Below are positions 11,536 to 21,290 of a stretch of 36,917 bases of DNA, one piece after another. Position 1 is the stretch's first letter. Every line of letters starts with the position of its first letter. Origin of the DNA: Ophiothrix spiculata. Its lineage: Eukaryota; Echinodermata; Ophiuroidea; Amphilepidida; Ophiotrichidae. The position numbers and the translations under genes were made by a program. The stretch lies in the NCBI GenBank assembly GCA_000969725.1, contig JXSR01S073250.1. One strand, given 5' to 3'. The notes below the pieces were generated by a model. The model did no database searches. It had not been told where the DNA came from and saw only the letters and a list, made by a program, of their open reading frames with translations.

Positions 11536-11690
11536 GTTGAGTCAGCCAATTGGCTGCATGCATAGATGAAATATTTGGTCAGCCAATTGGCTGACAGTGA
11601 CGCGGTCAGCCAATTGGCTGACTGATAAGATTTAATTTTGGTGAGCCAATTGGCTGACTCTGACACGGTTAGCCAATTGGCTAACCATAT
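11536..11690. promoter_or_regulatory. five-copy array of palindromic double CCAAT boxes
   Basis: AGCCAATTGGCT, a perfect palindrome holding CCAAT on both strands, occurs at 11544-11555, 11581-11592, 11608-11619, 11644-11655 and 11671-11682. Start-to-start spacings are 37, 27, 36 and 27, i.e. a dimeric unit of 63 bp. Extended arms are largely kept, and the last copy (GGTTAGCCAATTGGCTAACC) has matching changes in both arms. CCAAT is the NF-Y site in animals. The array lies upstream, on the minus strand, of the possible signal-anchor exon. A promoter role is inference. Confidence 0.6.
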
Positions 11691-13389
11691 GATAATTTTG
11701 ATAGATAATTAAACTTTTTGACAATATAAAATGTTTATTTGATCAATAAATTGATATTTTTATCTGCATAGAATTTAAAAATGGTTGTAAATTTTTATAT
11801 TTTCTTACATAAAAAACGAAAATTATCAAAATAATTAAAGTTGAAAATATATAATTAAGTAATAAACTGAATTACTCCGGTTTACATTAATATACGGTGT
11901 TGCTTAATTGCAAATATAATCTTAGATAATTGTAAAAAGCTAGTAATACATGAGTCCTAAAGCAGGTCAAAATTATCGAAATATAGGAAACTACTTGAAA
12001 CAAAAATACGTAGTTTGAATTTGTTTAAAGAAAAACAACTTTGCATCTAAATTAACTATATGTCTATTTATTATTCATTAATTGGAGTATATCTTAAGGC
12101 AATTCCTCTTTTTGTTTACAATACTTTAAAACAATAATGTATTTCCTATTGGTCTATTAAAACCGTGTTATACTTGAATTTTAATTTGTTGATATTAAAA
12201 AATATAGGTCACGATGTTAAAGGAGCATAGTCCTATTGGTTTAACTTTTTTTCAAACTTTTTTGAGGTTTTGGTACCAAAATATTGCTCATATTTTTCTC
12301 ATAGCCCATGTTCAATTTCACGGCTGAGCTATGCTCCGTTTTGGAGATATATATATATAAATGTGTCTAATTATGGTAACCATAATTAATTTTATACAAT
12401 AATGTATAGGTGGCTCTGAAATACAAAATTGCTCATAAAATCAAAACAGTTTGACTGATTCAGATTTAATCCTCTTAGGCGGGCATCCTTTAGATGACAC
12501 TGAAAAATATATTTGTAAAATCAGACCAAACCCCTTTAATAGTACTTTTTAAACCCGAATTGTATGTCAAAATATTTGCTTATGTTAATAGTGTAGTCAA
12601 ATTGCGTTTATATAGGGTCAAGCAAATTGCATGAAATTATTGAGGTATCGGAACTAAGTGTGCTAGTACACATTCAAAGCCGACATATTCAATACATTAA
12701 ACATTACTATATTATTTTTTAGGGAGAAGTTGAGTTTCTTAATTTTGGTATATGACCAAAAAATAATTGGAGTAATTAAAAAACACAATTAAGTATTTGT
12801 TTCAGCTAATTTCTTGCTTATAAGGCGTCAAAATGCTTTCCGAGACCAGAATCTCTCACTTCGTTTTAAAATTTGCTTTAATTCAAAGAAGTGTAAATTA
12901 AAAAGGTCAACATACATACTCTTCCAATAATGTGCAATGTACTACCTATACAATGAAAGAAATACTATTTGGTTAACTCCCACGAGTCATTGCTAGATGC
13001 ATTAATGCAATTAATATTGATTAAGTAATCCATTGTTTCAGTCAATGTTTCACGAGTAGAGTAAATATGTAAGCAATAGCCTCATATCTGATTCTATTGA
13101 TCCAGTTTTTTTCCGAGCTTGAAGGAAACACATGGTGATGATAGCTTAGATAAGACGCGTGAATGTTTGTTAAAATGGGTAAGGGATCTCAGAAAGAAGC
13201 TTGTGCCCTGCTGTGCATTGGCATTTTGCCGGATAGAAATGTTTAAAAAATAATTTAAAAAAGTAGTAAATAGAAGAGAACAGAAATGAATTACAAAGAA
13301 AAGAAAGGGGATTGAAAAGAAAATAAACTTCCGATTATACAGTTATTACGATGCCGTTGTACAAAAATGCTGTTACGGATTGTATTAAC
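11691..13389. other. unassigned AT-rich spacer with a possible small palindromic element
   Basis: Very AT-rich with no supported gene. A short inverted pair, GGAGCATAG near 12223 and CTATGCTCC near 12328, is preceded on the left by TTAA and could be the ends of a tiny MITE, but the arms are only 9 bp. Confidence 0.45.
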
Positions 13390-13886
13390 CCTCGTCCACC
13401 TAACGGATCGTCACCAATTGCTCCAAAACGCAAAACAAAGTGGCCCCGGGCATCTAAGTAATTGTTTTTACATCCTTTGCGGTCATTTTGATAAAAAAAA
13501 AATCGGGGTACCACTTTAGGTGATGGTAGGGTAAGCCGTCAATGTCCGTGGGTAAGGAGGGGGGGGGGGGCAGGTAACCACTCCCCTATATAAAAAGTCG
13601 TCATTTTGAAAAATATCTGCATGCTTACAAGCTTAAACTTACAGAAACTTACAGAACATGTTAGAATTACCATTTCCTTTATTCATTAGCAAAAAACTCG
13701 GTGAAAATCCGATATTTATAACTTTTATAGCGATTTTTTTGAAATTTTCCGACCTAAAGTATTTTATGACGTCATAATTACGTAACGCTTTGACCGATTC
13801 TCATGATTTTGATATCAATAGAAAGAACAGACCCTACCCTATACTATGGTATAAAACAACCACACTTTTGGCGCGTCAATTTCATT
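13390..13886 (+). repeat. CRE-bearing dispersed repeat, copy 2 (runs into the gap)
   Basis: It is collinear with copy 3 (16100-16500) from a CACCTAACGG-like start through GTCATTTTGAT, and with copy 1 from the ACTTACAG segment onward. TGACGTCA is at 13767-13774 and TTACGTAA at 13778-13785. A run of 12 G (13559-13570) lies inside. The sequence enters the gap at TTTGGCGCGTCAATTTCAT, which corresponds to AACTTTGGAAATGTCAATTT in copy 1. Confidence 0.7.
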
Positions 13887-14626
13887 NNNNNNNNNNNNNN
13901 NNNNNNNNNNNNNNNNNNNNNNNNNNNNNNNNNNNNNNNNNNNNNNNNNNNNNNNNNNNNNNNNNNNNNNNNNNNNNNNNNNNNNNNNNNNNNNNNNNNN
14001 NNNNNNNNNNNNNNNNNNNNNNNNNNNNNNNNNNNNNNNNNNNNNNNNNNNNNNNNNNNNNNNNNNNNNNNNNNNNNNNNNNNNNNNNNNNNNNNNNNNN
14101 NNNNNNNNNNNNNNNNNNNNNNNNNNNNNNNNNNNNNNNNNNNNNNNNNNNNNNNNNNNNNNNNNNNNNNNNNNNNNNNNNNNNNNNNNNNNNNNNNNNN
14201 NNNNNNNNNNNNNNNNNNNNNNNNNNNNNNNNNNNNNNNNNNNNNNNNNNNNNNNNNNNNNNNNNNNNNNNNNNNNNNNNNNNNNNNNNNNNNNNNNNNN
14301 NNNNNNNNNNNNNNNNNNNNNNNNNNNNNNNNNNNNNNNNNNNNNNNNNNNNNNNNNNNNNNNNNNNNNNNNNNNNNNNNNNNNNNNNNNNNNNNNNNNN
14401 NNNNNNNNNNNNNNNNNNNNNNNNNNNNNNNNNNNNNNNNNNNNNNNNNNNNNNNNNNNNNNNNNNNNNNNNNNNNNNNNNNNNNNNNNNNNNNNNNNNN
14501 NNNNNNNNNNNNNNNNNNNNNNNNNNNNNNNNNNNNNNNNNNNNNNNNNNNNNNNNNNNNNNNNNNNNNNNNNNNNNNNNNNNNNNNNNNNNNNNNNNNN
14601 NNNNNNNNNNNNNNNNNNNNNNNNNN
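13887..14626. other. assembly gap (740 N)
   Basis: All bases are N. Open frames that span it (13790-14683 and 13803-14630) are artefacts of the unknown bases. The gap falls within a dispersed repeat next to a G run, a plausible reason for failed assembly. Confidence 0.99.
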
Positions 14627-15258
14627 CTAGGGTTTGAAGAAGTACCCTATTTCTTGAAAATGGGCAAAAATGGCCGTTTTTGATACCCTAAAAGGTGTCA
14701 CCTGATACACCCTTTTGTCCTCAAAAACAACCCTAATTCACCGTTTTCTTGGTCATGCTATGCCTGCAGCATTATACTTGAGTAGCCCCCCTGGGGTATT
14801 ATGCATCTCTACGAGAGAAAAAATATTGTTGTCCGCAAATGGGAAAAATGATTAGGATCAGTATAGCAATACAATATGTACACATCTTGGATGAAACATG
14901 ATCTAAATGTTATATTTGATGCTAGAACTACTGAATGTAATGTTGTATGTACATGTCAAAATACAGTCGCTCACGTAAGAAGTGAATATATCGAATATCG
15001 ATTACATTGCATTATCAGTGGTTTCAAGTGGGTGATTAAATTTGTCAACACGAATCGATATTCTCTCAGAAATGATTACAAGTGTAATCATTACACCTCC
15101 TTATTTTGATTACCGCTATACAACCTGTTGGTTTGTTGTTAAGTTCCAAAGTTCCAAAGCCCAGAAACAATCATCTTTTCAACCCATCGGTTTCAGAAAT
15201 GGATTTTGCTCTGCAACTCAGCAATGAATAATTAAATCTAAATAAAAGTATACATTTC
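14627..15258. other. unassigned spacer after the gap
   Basis: The first 130 bp (CTAGGGTTTGAAG onward, with GATACCCTAAAAGGTGTC) look like low-complexity repeat flank and may be the far end of the repeat entering the gap. The rest shows no supported gene. Confidence 0.4.
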
Positions 15259-15260
15259 TA

Positions 15261-15710
15261 GAGGCAGATTTGCATACTGAACATGACAACAAGGTCATTT
15301 GTGGACCAAAATGTGTAAATTTGGCCCTAAGGTTTAGGGCCAAATATCATGTTTTTTTGCCCAAAATGTTTCAGGAAAGCTAACTAAATTTTGCTTGGGT
15401 AAAATTTTGAACCATTTTACGTTTTTTAACCAAAAAACTCATTTTGGCAAATTTTTGGTATATTTTTAGCAATATTTCAAAAAGTAACATAATATTCAAA
15501 ACATTGTGAAAAGCGCTCTTTGATATTGTTTTCTTGGTACTTTAAAGTAAAATAGTTAAAAATTCACTAAAGCAAAATTTAGTTAGCTTTCCCGTAAAAT
15601 GTTGAGCCAAATATGATTTATGGACTTTTTTGACATTTCTGGATCTTAGTGCTGCATTTTTGCCAAAATATGACCTCCTCGTCATATTCATTATGCAAAT
15701 CCACTTCTCG
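15261..15710. mobile_element. TIR element with an ATTTGCAT octamer in each end
   Basis: The left end GATTTGCATACTGAACATGA (from 15267) matches the inverted right end GATTTGCATAATGAATATGA, and a second inner block GGAAAGCTAACTAAATTTTG is also inverted in the right arm. The arms of about 140 bp have diverged and the interior of about 150 bp is non-coding. ATTTGCAT is the POU/Oct octamer, here symmetric at the two ends. Superfamily and target duplication were not determined. Confidence 0.65.
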
Positions 15711-16099
15711 AAATGTTTACTTTTTCATGAATTTGATTACCTCTCTGATTTACAGAGCATAATGCATTTCTGAAAATGAAGGGTTGATAAGGGTTGACTC
15801 TTTATATTCAAGGACAAAGGTCTACCCATACCAAACAATATACTGGTGTTATATATTCAATTGATTTATTGCTGTGATGCTACATTCGATGCAATGTCAC
15901 ATTTGTATGTCCCCGCCTATTCAGTTTTATTTTATTTACATCTATCATGAAACATTTACGTTTTGATTAAATGCATCCAAGTTATTTTTTATTTGTTCAA
16001 ATCTCATTTTGATGTGTAAATAATAAAAGTGTCTTTCAACTTTTACTTATCTTATTAGAGGTTTCTTTCTCAGAGACCATTGGTTGAGATTTGAAGCAC
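15711..16099. other. unassigned AT-rich spacer
   Basis: No gene or repeat was recognised between the octamer TIR element and CRE-repeat copy 3. Confidence 0.5.
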
Positions 16100-16500
16100 T
16101 GTGAACTTTAATCCTCTTCCTCCTAAGAGGTTGTGTGGTTACTACCCATTAACGGCTTATCACCGATTGAACCAAACTGCAAATCAAGTGATCCTGCATA
16201 GGCATTTTAGTAATTTCTTTTAAGTTTTACATCCCTAGCAGTCATTTTGATGAAAACAAATCTGGGTATCACCTAAGATTGGTATTGTAGGCCGTAAATG
16301 TTCAAAGGAAATGGGGATTGCCACCTCGAAAAAAAAATCGCAATTTTGAAAAATATATGAATGAAATTTACATTACATGTTAAGATTTTTCTGTCTTTGT
16401 GCCGTCATAATTACGTAATATCTTGACCGATGTTCACGATCTTTGTATCAATAGAAAGAGGAGTTCCTACCTTATACTGTACTTTGTAAAATAGTTAATT
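16100..16500 (+). repeat. CRE-bearing dispersed repeat, copy 3 (CRE decayed)
   Basis: It is collinear with copy 2: TTAACGGCTTATCACCGATT, GTCATTTTGATGAAAAC, then a shorter centre, then GCCGTCATAATTACGTAA and ATCAATAGAAAGAGGAG. The CRE half has decayed to GCCGTCA (16401-16407), while TTACGTAA (16411-16418) is intact. Confidence 0.68.
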
Positions 16501-16689
16501 ACGTTATCAAGATATGATCATACCGTACGTTTTAATGACTCCAAGTAAATTCATCTCGATATTAAATTAACGTTAAAACAACAGCAATATCAAATCAAGA
16601 GTATTACATTTTTTATCTATCTTATTTCTTTTCTACAAAATCTATATCTGTTCATCTGATGTCAACGTACGTTATTTAGTTGCACGGAG

Positions 16690-17380
16690 ATAGATCTCAA
16701 AATTTTATTCACTACTCCATGCACACGGGAATATAAGAAATACTAAAAAATATGAAAGTAATTTTCTTATAATCAAGTTAGATGGGTATATCTTAAGACT
16801 TCGCTCCAGGTAAGAAGAACCAAGATTTATATATCTGTGAGAGAAATGAGCATTATTAGATAAGTTACTCTTTGCATAACCTCTTTGAATGATTTATTAT
16901 AAACATGATTATTCCCTACTGGTTTGTATTAACTGCATTTTCATCCCAAATGGAATATTCTTAATTTTAAGATACTGTTATATCAGTGAGAGAATAAGGG
17001 ATGAAACTGAAAGACTCTGATTTCGTATAATGCGTAAACCATAGTTTCAATATCTACATTATAGTGTATTGAAAAATATAATTATATTATTCTGCTTTAT
17101 TTGGTTTTGATGGAATAACGACTATTTTATGAAGGAATATGCGATGCTTACTGGATACAAAGTTTTCTACACAATATTGATTTTTGATGATAAAATCCCC
17201 ATTCTAATTGAAACGTGCATTAGTAATGAGTGTAAATAATTTAGACATTGATAATTGTTGCATCGAATACTGTGTCAATAAATCTAAATCTGCTTTAATA
17301 AAAGTTACGAAAAATGTTCATACTGTATGTCAACAGCTAGTGGAGAACTCCCAAAAGTATGGATATATTTAAAAGGTATT
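16690..17380 (+). repeat. segmental-duplication block A, copy 1
   Basis: The first part matches 32390-32590: ACACGGGA, then ATCAAGTTAGATGGG, then GACTTCGCTCCAG followed by GTAAG. The later part (from about 16850) matches 20925-21290, through TCTTTGAATGATT, CCAAATGGAA and GTGGAGAACTCCCAAA-like words. CTCCAG|GTAAG would be a strong plus-strand splice donor and is kept in copy 3. No open frame is shared by the copies across the 2-nt indel upstream, so a coding exon is not established. Confidence 0.6.
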
Positions 17381-17914
17381 ATAGCTAGGATATATATTTT
17401 ATTTTGAATTAATAATATTACATTTTACTATCAAATTTTAATACAAATTCAGTGAAATAACCAATAGAATCTCATGTGACAACTTCAACATCGTTACAAT
17501 CAAACCTCTACGAAATGCTCTTAAATGTTTTATTTGAATTATTGCAGCATAGTATCGTAAACGTGTTTTCTAATTACTAAAAGTCTAAAAGTTTTAAAAT
17601 GTTGACTTGAATTTTATAATCATTATGTAACAAATCTTAATATCAACTAAACGAAGTCCTTTAAATATAGCATTACGTATCTGTATGATACTTTAAAAAG
17701 TAAATTATTGCAGCTATATCGTTGCAACTTTCTGCACACAATATTTGCTTGAATATTTTATTTAAATTGTTAAGGCTTTGAAACATTGAAGATTGGTAAT
17801 CATGCTCGGAGCTGTGCATTGCTTCCCGCAAATACTACTGCTATGATTGGAATAAATAATTGCATACTAACTAAAAGTATTTATCTGTTGATATTTACGA
17901 TGCTGAATATCTTT

Positions 17915-17967
17915 AAATTGGTTGATTAAATTAACCTGTTTAAATAAATTGGTTGATTAAATTAACC
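17915..17967. repeat. two-copy 31-bp tandem repeat
   Basis: AAATTGGTTGATTAAATTAA plus CC occurs at 17915-17936 and again at 17946-17967. The core GGTTGATTAAATTAACC is nearly palindromic. Confidence 0.85.
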
Positions 17968-18094
17968 TTTTTAACCGCGATATGATTATCATGAATATAT
18001 TACTCAAAGATAATCACGTAAAGACTTCCAATATATACTAAAACCGAAAAAATGAGGTAAGTATTTATAGTAACAACTCTTGCAATTCCAAGCT

Positions 18095-18330
18095 TACCGT
18101 CTGATTGAAATGAACCGACGTTAATAATACATTACAGCAATTACGTCTGTCTCAATACCCCGCAATAACTCAATTATGAATGATTCTAATTTTAGGATCA
18201 ACCATGACTGTCTGAAACTGCGCATCGTCGCCACTCATTTACCAACATCCTTTAAATATCACCATAGAAAATAAACCTCCCTGATTGCAAAATCATCGAC
18301 AGAAGTTGGTCTTTTTGAAACAAATCATAA
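18095..18330 (+). repeat. segmental-duplication block B, copy 1
   Basis: It matches 34495-34777 and, in its second half, 35551-35690. Shared words include AATAACTCAATTATGAATGA, TTTTAGGATCAA, CATGACTGTCTG and GTGATTGCAAAATTGTCG-like sequence. No open frame is conserved among the copies. Confidence 0.65.
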
Positions 18331-18639
18331 TGTGTTCAAACTGTTAATTTCTTTAAGACTTTGGTGATAAAATAATATAATGTGACAGTTAAGATTATAT
18401 GTACATACAAAAAGGTAACACGAAACACTTTTAAAACTTGAGCAATGTTTAATATTAGTGTTTTGGTTCAAAGAGAAAAACAACCATGTAATGATTGAAA
18501 TAGTCTAGTTATCATTCATAACAACTCACATACATTATACATTTTAAACGTTAAGGACCAAAATACCACTTGCGTTGACATAAATAACATAACAGCCCAG
18601 TTGACTGAAAAACTGAAGTACGTTATTACATTCAGATCT

Positions 18640-18725
18640 CAATCCTAAAGGAGAAATCATAAAATGTTATGTTTAGTCATTGCAGAAATAATTAAGCCTG
18701 GACAAGTTTTAATAAATGTTTCTCG
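18640..18725 (+). repeat. segmental-duplication block C, copy 1
   Basis: It is collinear with 35745-35817 (AAAATGTT, then GTC.TTGCAGAAAT-like, then AAGTTTTAATAAATG-like). In the other copy this block ends where the 430-bp TIR element begins. Divergence is substantial, so the block is old. Confidence 0.5.
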
Positions 18726-18894
18726 TTTCTAGAATTGTAAAAACAGACTACATTATTGCCTCTTTTGTTTTTGCTCTTCTTTGTTCTATTCATGTATTAG
18801 TTATTTATTTTTCGGTAATTTACTAAAAATAAATCTGGACCAAGAAGAGTTACTTTCCAACATCACAAATTGCAACGAATTAAGAGGCGAAAAG

Positions 18895-19180
18895 TATTTA
18901 CCCTAAAGACCGGGACACTATCTAATAAGATGCCTTTGTTATCAAGATCTTGATTTCTGCAGTGTCAACACCATGCTCAGATTTCCCGAGGGAGGATTGT
19001 TCATGGTCTAAACAGGAACAGTGCCCCCACCCCTACCCCCGCTTCGTACGGCCCTGAACAGGAAGGAGGTATGCAGGAACAATGAGCTTTGATGTAGTGA
19101 TGCATCAAATTGAAGGTTTCATATTTCCATTCTAGTTTTATTCATAAATATCGAAATGTTTACCGATTTACCATAACGGT
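18895..19180 (+). repeat. block X, copy 1, interrupted by a 38-bp insertion
   Basis: It matches the other X blocks from the AACTTTGTTATCAAGATC-like lead through the 42-nt micro-exon-like core and GTATGCAGG. The core begins at 18981 (ATTTCCCGAGGGAGGATTGT), preceded by CTCAG. After AACAGGAA (19011-19018) a 38-bp piece is inserted, followed by a second AACAGGAA (19057-19064). The core then resumes (GGAG, GTATGC at 19069). Removing insert and duplication gives the peptide ISRGRIVHGLNRKE, close to the other copies. Confidence 0.7.
19019..19056. mobile_element. 38-bp hAT-like remnant with 8-bp target duplication
   Basis: The insert starts CAGTGCCCCC and ends GTACGGCCCTG, i.e. CAGTG...CCCTG, flanked by a perfect direct repeat AACAGGAA (19011-19018 and 19057-19064). 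Terminal CAGTG with 8-bp duplication is the hAT signature, and the C-rich ends resemble those of the large hAT-like element at 39-1877. It would be an extreme internal-deletion derivative. Short length makes chance possible. Confidence 0.55.
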
Positions 19181-19599
19181 TAATCATGTTGTGTTGTGTC
19201 ATTTGTGGCATCGTACTCTTATTCAAATAACAGTTTATTAACAAATCTTTGTTGATTTGTATATTCATATTTGTTTCATACTTATTCAATCGTATAAACT
19301 TGTATTATTATTCCTCGTATATATAATATAAACGACTTATGATTTACTTATCTGTGTGGTTTTATAGAACAAAGGGATATAAAAAACAATATCAGCTCAA
19401 ATAAATTGAATCACTACTGTATCTTTATTTATAGCACAAATCACCTAATGAATGTAGAATTTTTGTTTTTAGCCAGCTCGTCCACTAGAGTCAAATATTT
19501 CAGTTTTAATAAAAAAAGTTCTGCAATTTGATTTATTTGATTTTGTTGTCAAGTAATGAACGCATTTTACTTAATGCACTTAAATTGTCTAGTGTTCAA

Positions 19600-19800
19600 A
19601 GTAACAGCCTTTTATTAACACTCTTCGGGTTGTTGAACTTCCAATGGTCAGTGACTCCAGTAATTTTCTTAGAGAACCATATTTGACAGGTAGCTAAATC
19701 CGATAATGAAGAAAATGGTAGATTGGATGCTAAGGGAATTGAATACAAATACCTATTTGTTGTCATTTTAGGAGGATTCCATTTGCTTTTGATTATCAAG
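19600..19800 (+). repeat. segmental-duplication block Y, copy 1
   Basis: It matches 30945-31140 (TTTTATTAACAC, GGGTTGTTGAACTTC, ATGGTCAGTGAC, CATATTTGA). On the minus strand both copies give a similar peptide, VTDHWKFNNPKSVNK here and VTDHEKFNNPEMVNK in copy 2. On the plus strand a short alternative frame gives NFLREPYLTG and HFLEQTYLMG, each followed by GTA. Coding strand, or coding at all, cannot be decided from two copies. Confidence 0.55.
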
Positions 19801-19865
19801 AGATCTTTTCGCGTATCTCAGTAAGGAAATTTAAAAATTTATACACACTTTGTAAATCTGAAATT

Positions 19866-19996
19866 AAAAATGTCATAGTTTGGTCAAAAAACAAATTTGA
19901 CTTAAGTATGAACATAAAAAATGTCATACTTTGGTCAATGAAAAAACTGACCAAAGTATAAAAATCAAAACAAAAAAAATCATACTTTAGTCAATG
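19866..19996. repeat. cluster of TCATACTTTGGTCAA words with a 12-bp hairpin
   Basis: ATGTCATAGTTTGGTCAA, ATGTCATACTTTGGTCAA and ATCATACTTTAGTCAA follow one another at roughly 50-60 bp spacing. The middle one forms a perfect 12-bp stem, ATACTTTGGTCA (19926-19937) with TGACCAAAGTAT (19948-19959). No function is evident. Confidence 0.7.
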
Positions 19997-20184
19997 GCAA
20001 AATAAATAAATGATAATCAAATAATTAATATTTCTTATTGTGCACCGAAATATTATATTGCTCTTAAAATGATTAGAGTCTCTAGCTTAATAACGTGTGA
20101 AAAATTTATTAAGGGAAATTATAGAATCATTTACATTGTATTGCTTCATGTGATGCTTCCTGTGATTGTTACTACCAGTATTAT

Positions 20185-20694
20185 ACAAATATTGAATGCC
20201 TGAGAGTGCAATAGTATACAAATATTGACTTCTTTGAGGGGCATGGTTTAAATTATTTTCCCGAAGCCAAGCTGAGGGCATATTCATGGTTTTGAGATCA
20301 CAGAGGGGAAATAAATTTAACCATGCCCCGAACAATAGGCAGTCAATGTTCGTTTTATATACCGAATATATAGATTTTCGTCATCTGGTAGGTTAAAAGA
20401 ACCGATATGATTTACGATAATCTTTTCTATGCTGACCGCGCAGTATTGTGCGCAAAATGTATTGAGCGGGCCTAGTGAAAAATATACCTAGTAAAATCCA
20501 TGCCCTCACTTTTAACCAATCAGAGGACACATCGACAGGAATCTATATATGAGGTATATAATACAAAATATATCATGAGGTCAAATTTTTACTTTTCTAT
20601 TTCACGAGGCGTAGCCGAGTGAAATGGACCAGTCCAAATTTAACCAAATTATATATTTTGTACTATTGCACGTGCATAGGCTTTCAATATTTGT
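20185..20694. mobile_element. compound foldback/TIR element with nested hairpins
   Basis: The outer arms ACAAATATTGAATGCC (20185 onward, through GTGCAATAGTATACA at 20220) and their inverted copy (20661-20694) enclose three further inverted structures in series. These are a hairpin at 20224-20347, a small MITE with TTATATACC ends at 20354-20563, and a hairpin at 20562-20662 whose apex is GAGGCGTAGCCGAG. The first two repeat the order seen at 6571-7065. No coding capacity was seen. Confidence 0.65.
20354..20563. mobile_element. MITE, TTATATACC family, copy 2
   Basis: The left end TTATATACCGAATATATAGA pairs with the inverted right end TTATATACCTCATATATAGA. Ends resemble those of the 348-bp MITE at 6718-7065. 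The interior includes TTTTAACCAATCAGAGG. Confidence 0.65.
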
Positions 20695-20695
20695 T

Positions 20696-20783
20696 TTATA
20701 TCATGATATCAAACAGGTTTGTTTCATGCCGTGCAATGGAAAATAATTTTTGCACGGCTCAAATCACTGTAATCATGATATAA
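20696..20783. repeat. imperfect inverted repeat with TATCATGAT ends
   Basis: TATATCATGAT (near 20698) and ATCATGATATA (near 20773) face each other, with GCCGTGCAA and TTGCACGGC inside. It directly follows the compound foldback and may be another small element. Confidence 0.5.
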
Positions 20784-20899
20784 TTGTAGAAGAAGTGTGT
20801 GACATTGTAACATTAATCATTATCTTTTCTGTCGGACCAAAACAGCACCATATAAAAAAAATGTTTGGATAGTTCTTGAAAATCTTTAGTGTTCAGTGT

Positions 20900-21290
20900 T
20901 CTTTAAAGATGCTTCACAAATTAGGACTCTATATTGAAGATATGAACAAAATAAAAACCAATTCATCTTGCACAACGTCTTTGAATGATTGAATGTAAAT
21001 ATTGAAAATCCCTGCTGTTTAAAATATATTAACTGACATTTCCCAAATGGAAAATCATAAATGTTAAGATACTTGATAAATCGGAGGAACACATCGAATA
21101 TCGTGCACATTTTATCCTGTTTAAACCATTATATCAATAGCGTGAAATAATGCTCCTAATAGCGTGAGTGTTTATTTGAAAAATATAATAAGATCAGATT
21201 TTCGTTGTTTCGACTAGAATACCTTTCAAAAATCACCATACCGTATAACAACATCTCGTTGAACTCTCCAAAGAGTACAAATATATAACA
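20900..21290 (+). repeat. segmental-duplication block A, copy 2 (partial)
   Basis: It matches 16850-17380: TCTTTGAATGATTG, TTAACTGACATTTCCCAAATG, TTAAGATACTTGATA, then CGTTGAACTCTCCAAAGAG aligning with the AGTGGAGAACTCCCAAAAG-like segment of copy 1. The donor-bearing first part of block A is absent. Confidence 0.5.

Noticed and set aside
11199-11666. The full 155-codon minus-strand frame as one protein
   Set aside because: Its first third is the palindrome array read as repeated SANWLT; a start at the later MM pair followed by a splice donor is more plausible.
13790-14683. 297- and 275-codon open frames
   Set aside because: Almost entirely unknown bases of the assembly gap; the flanking codons are dispersed repeat.
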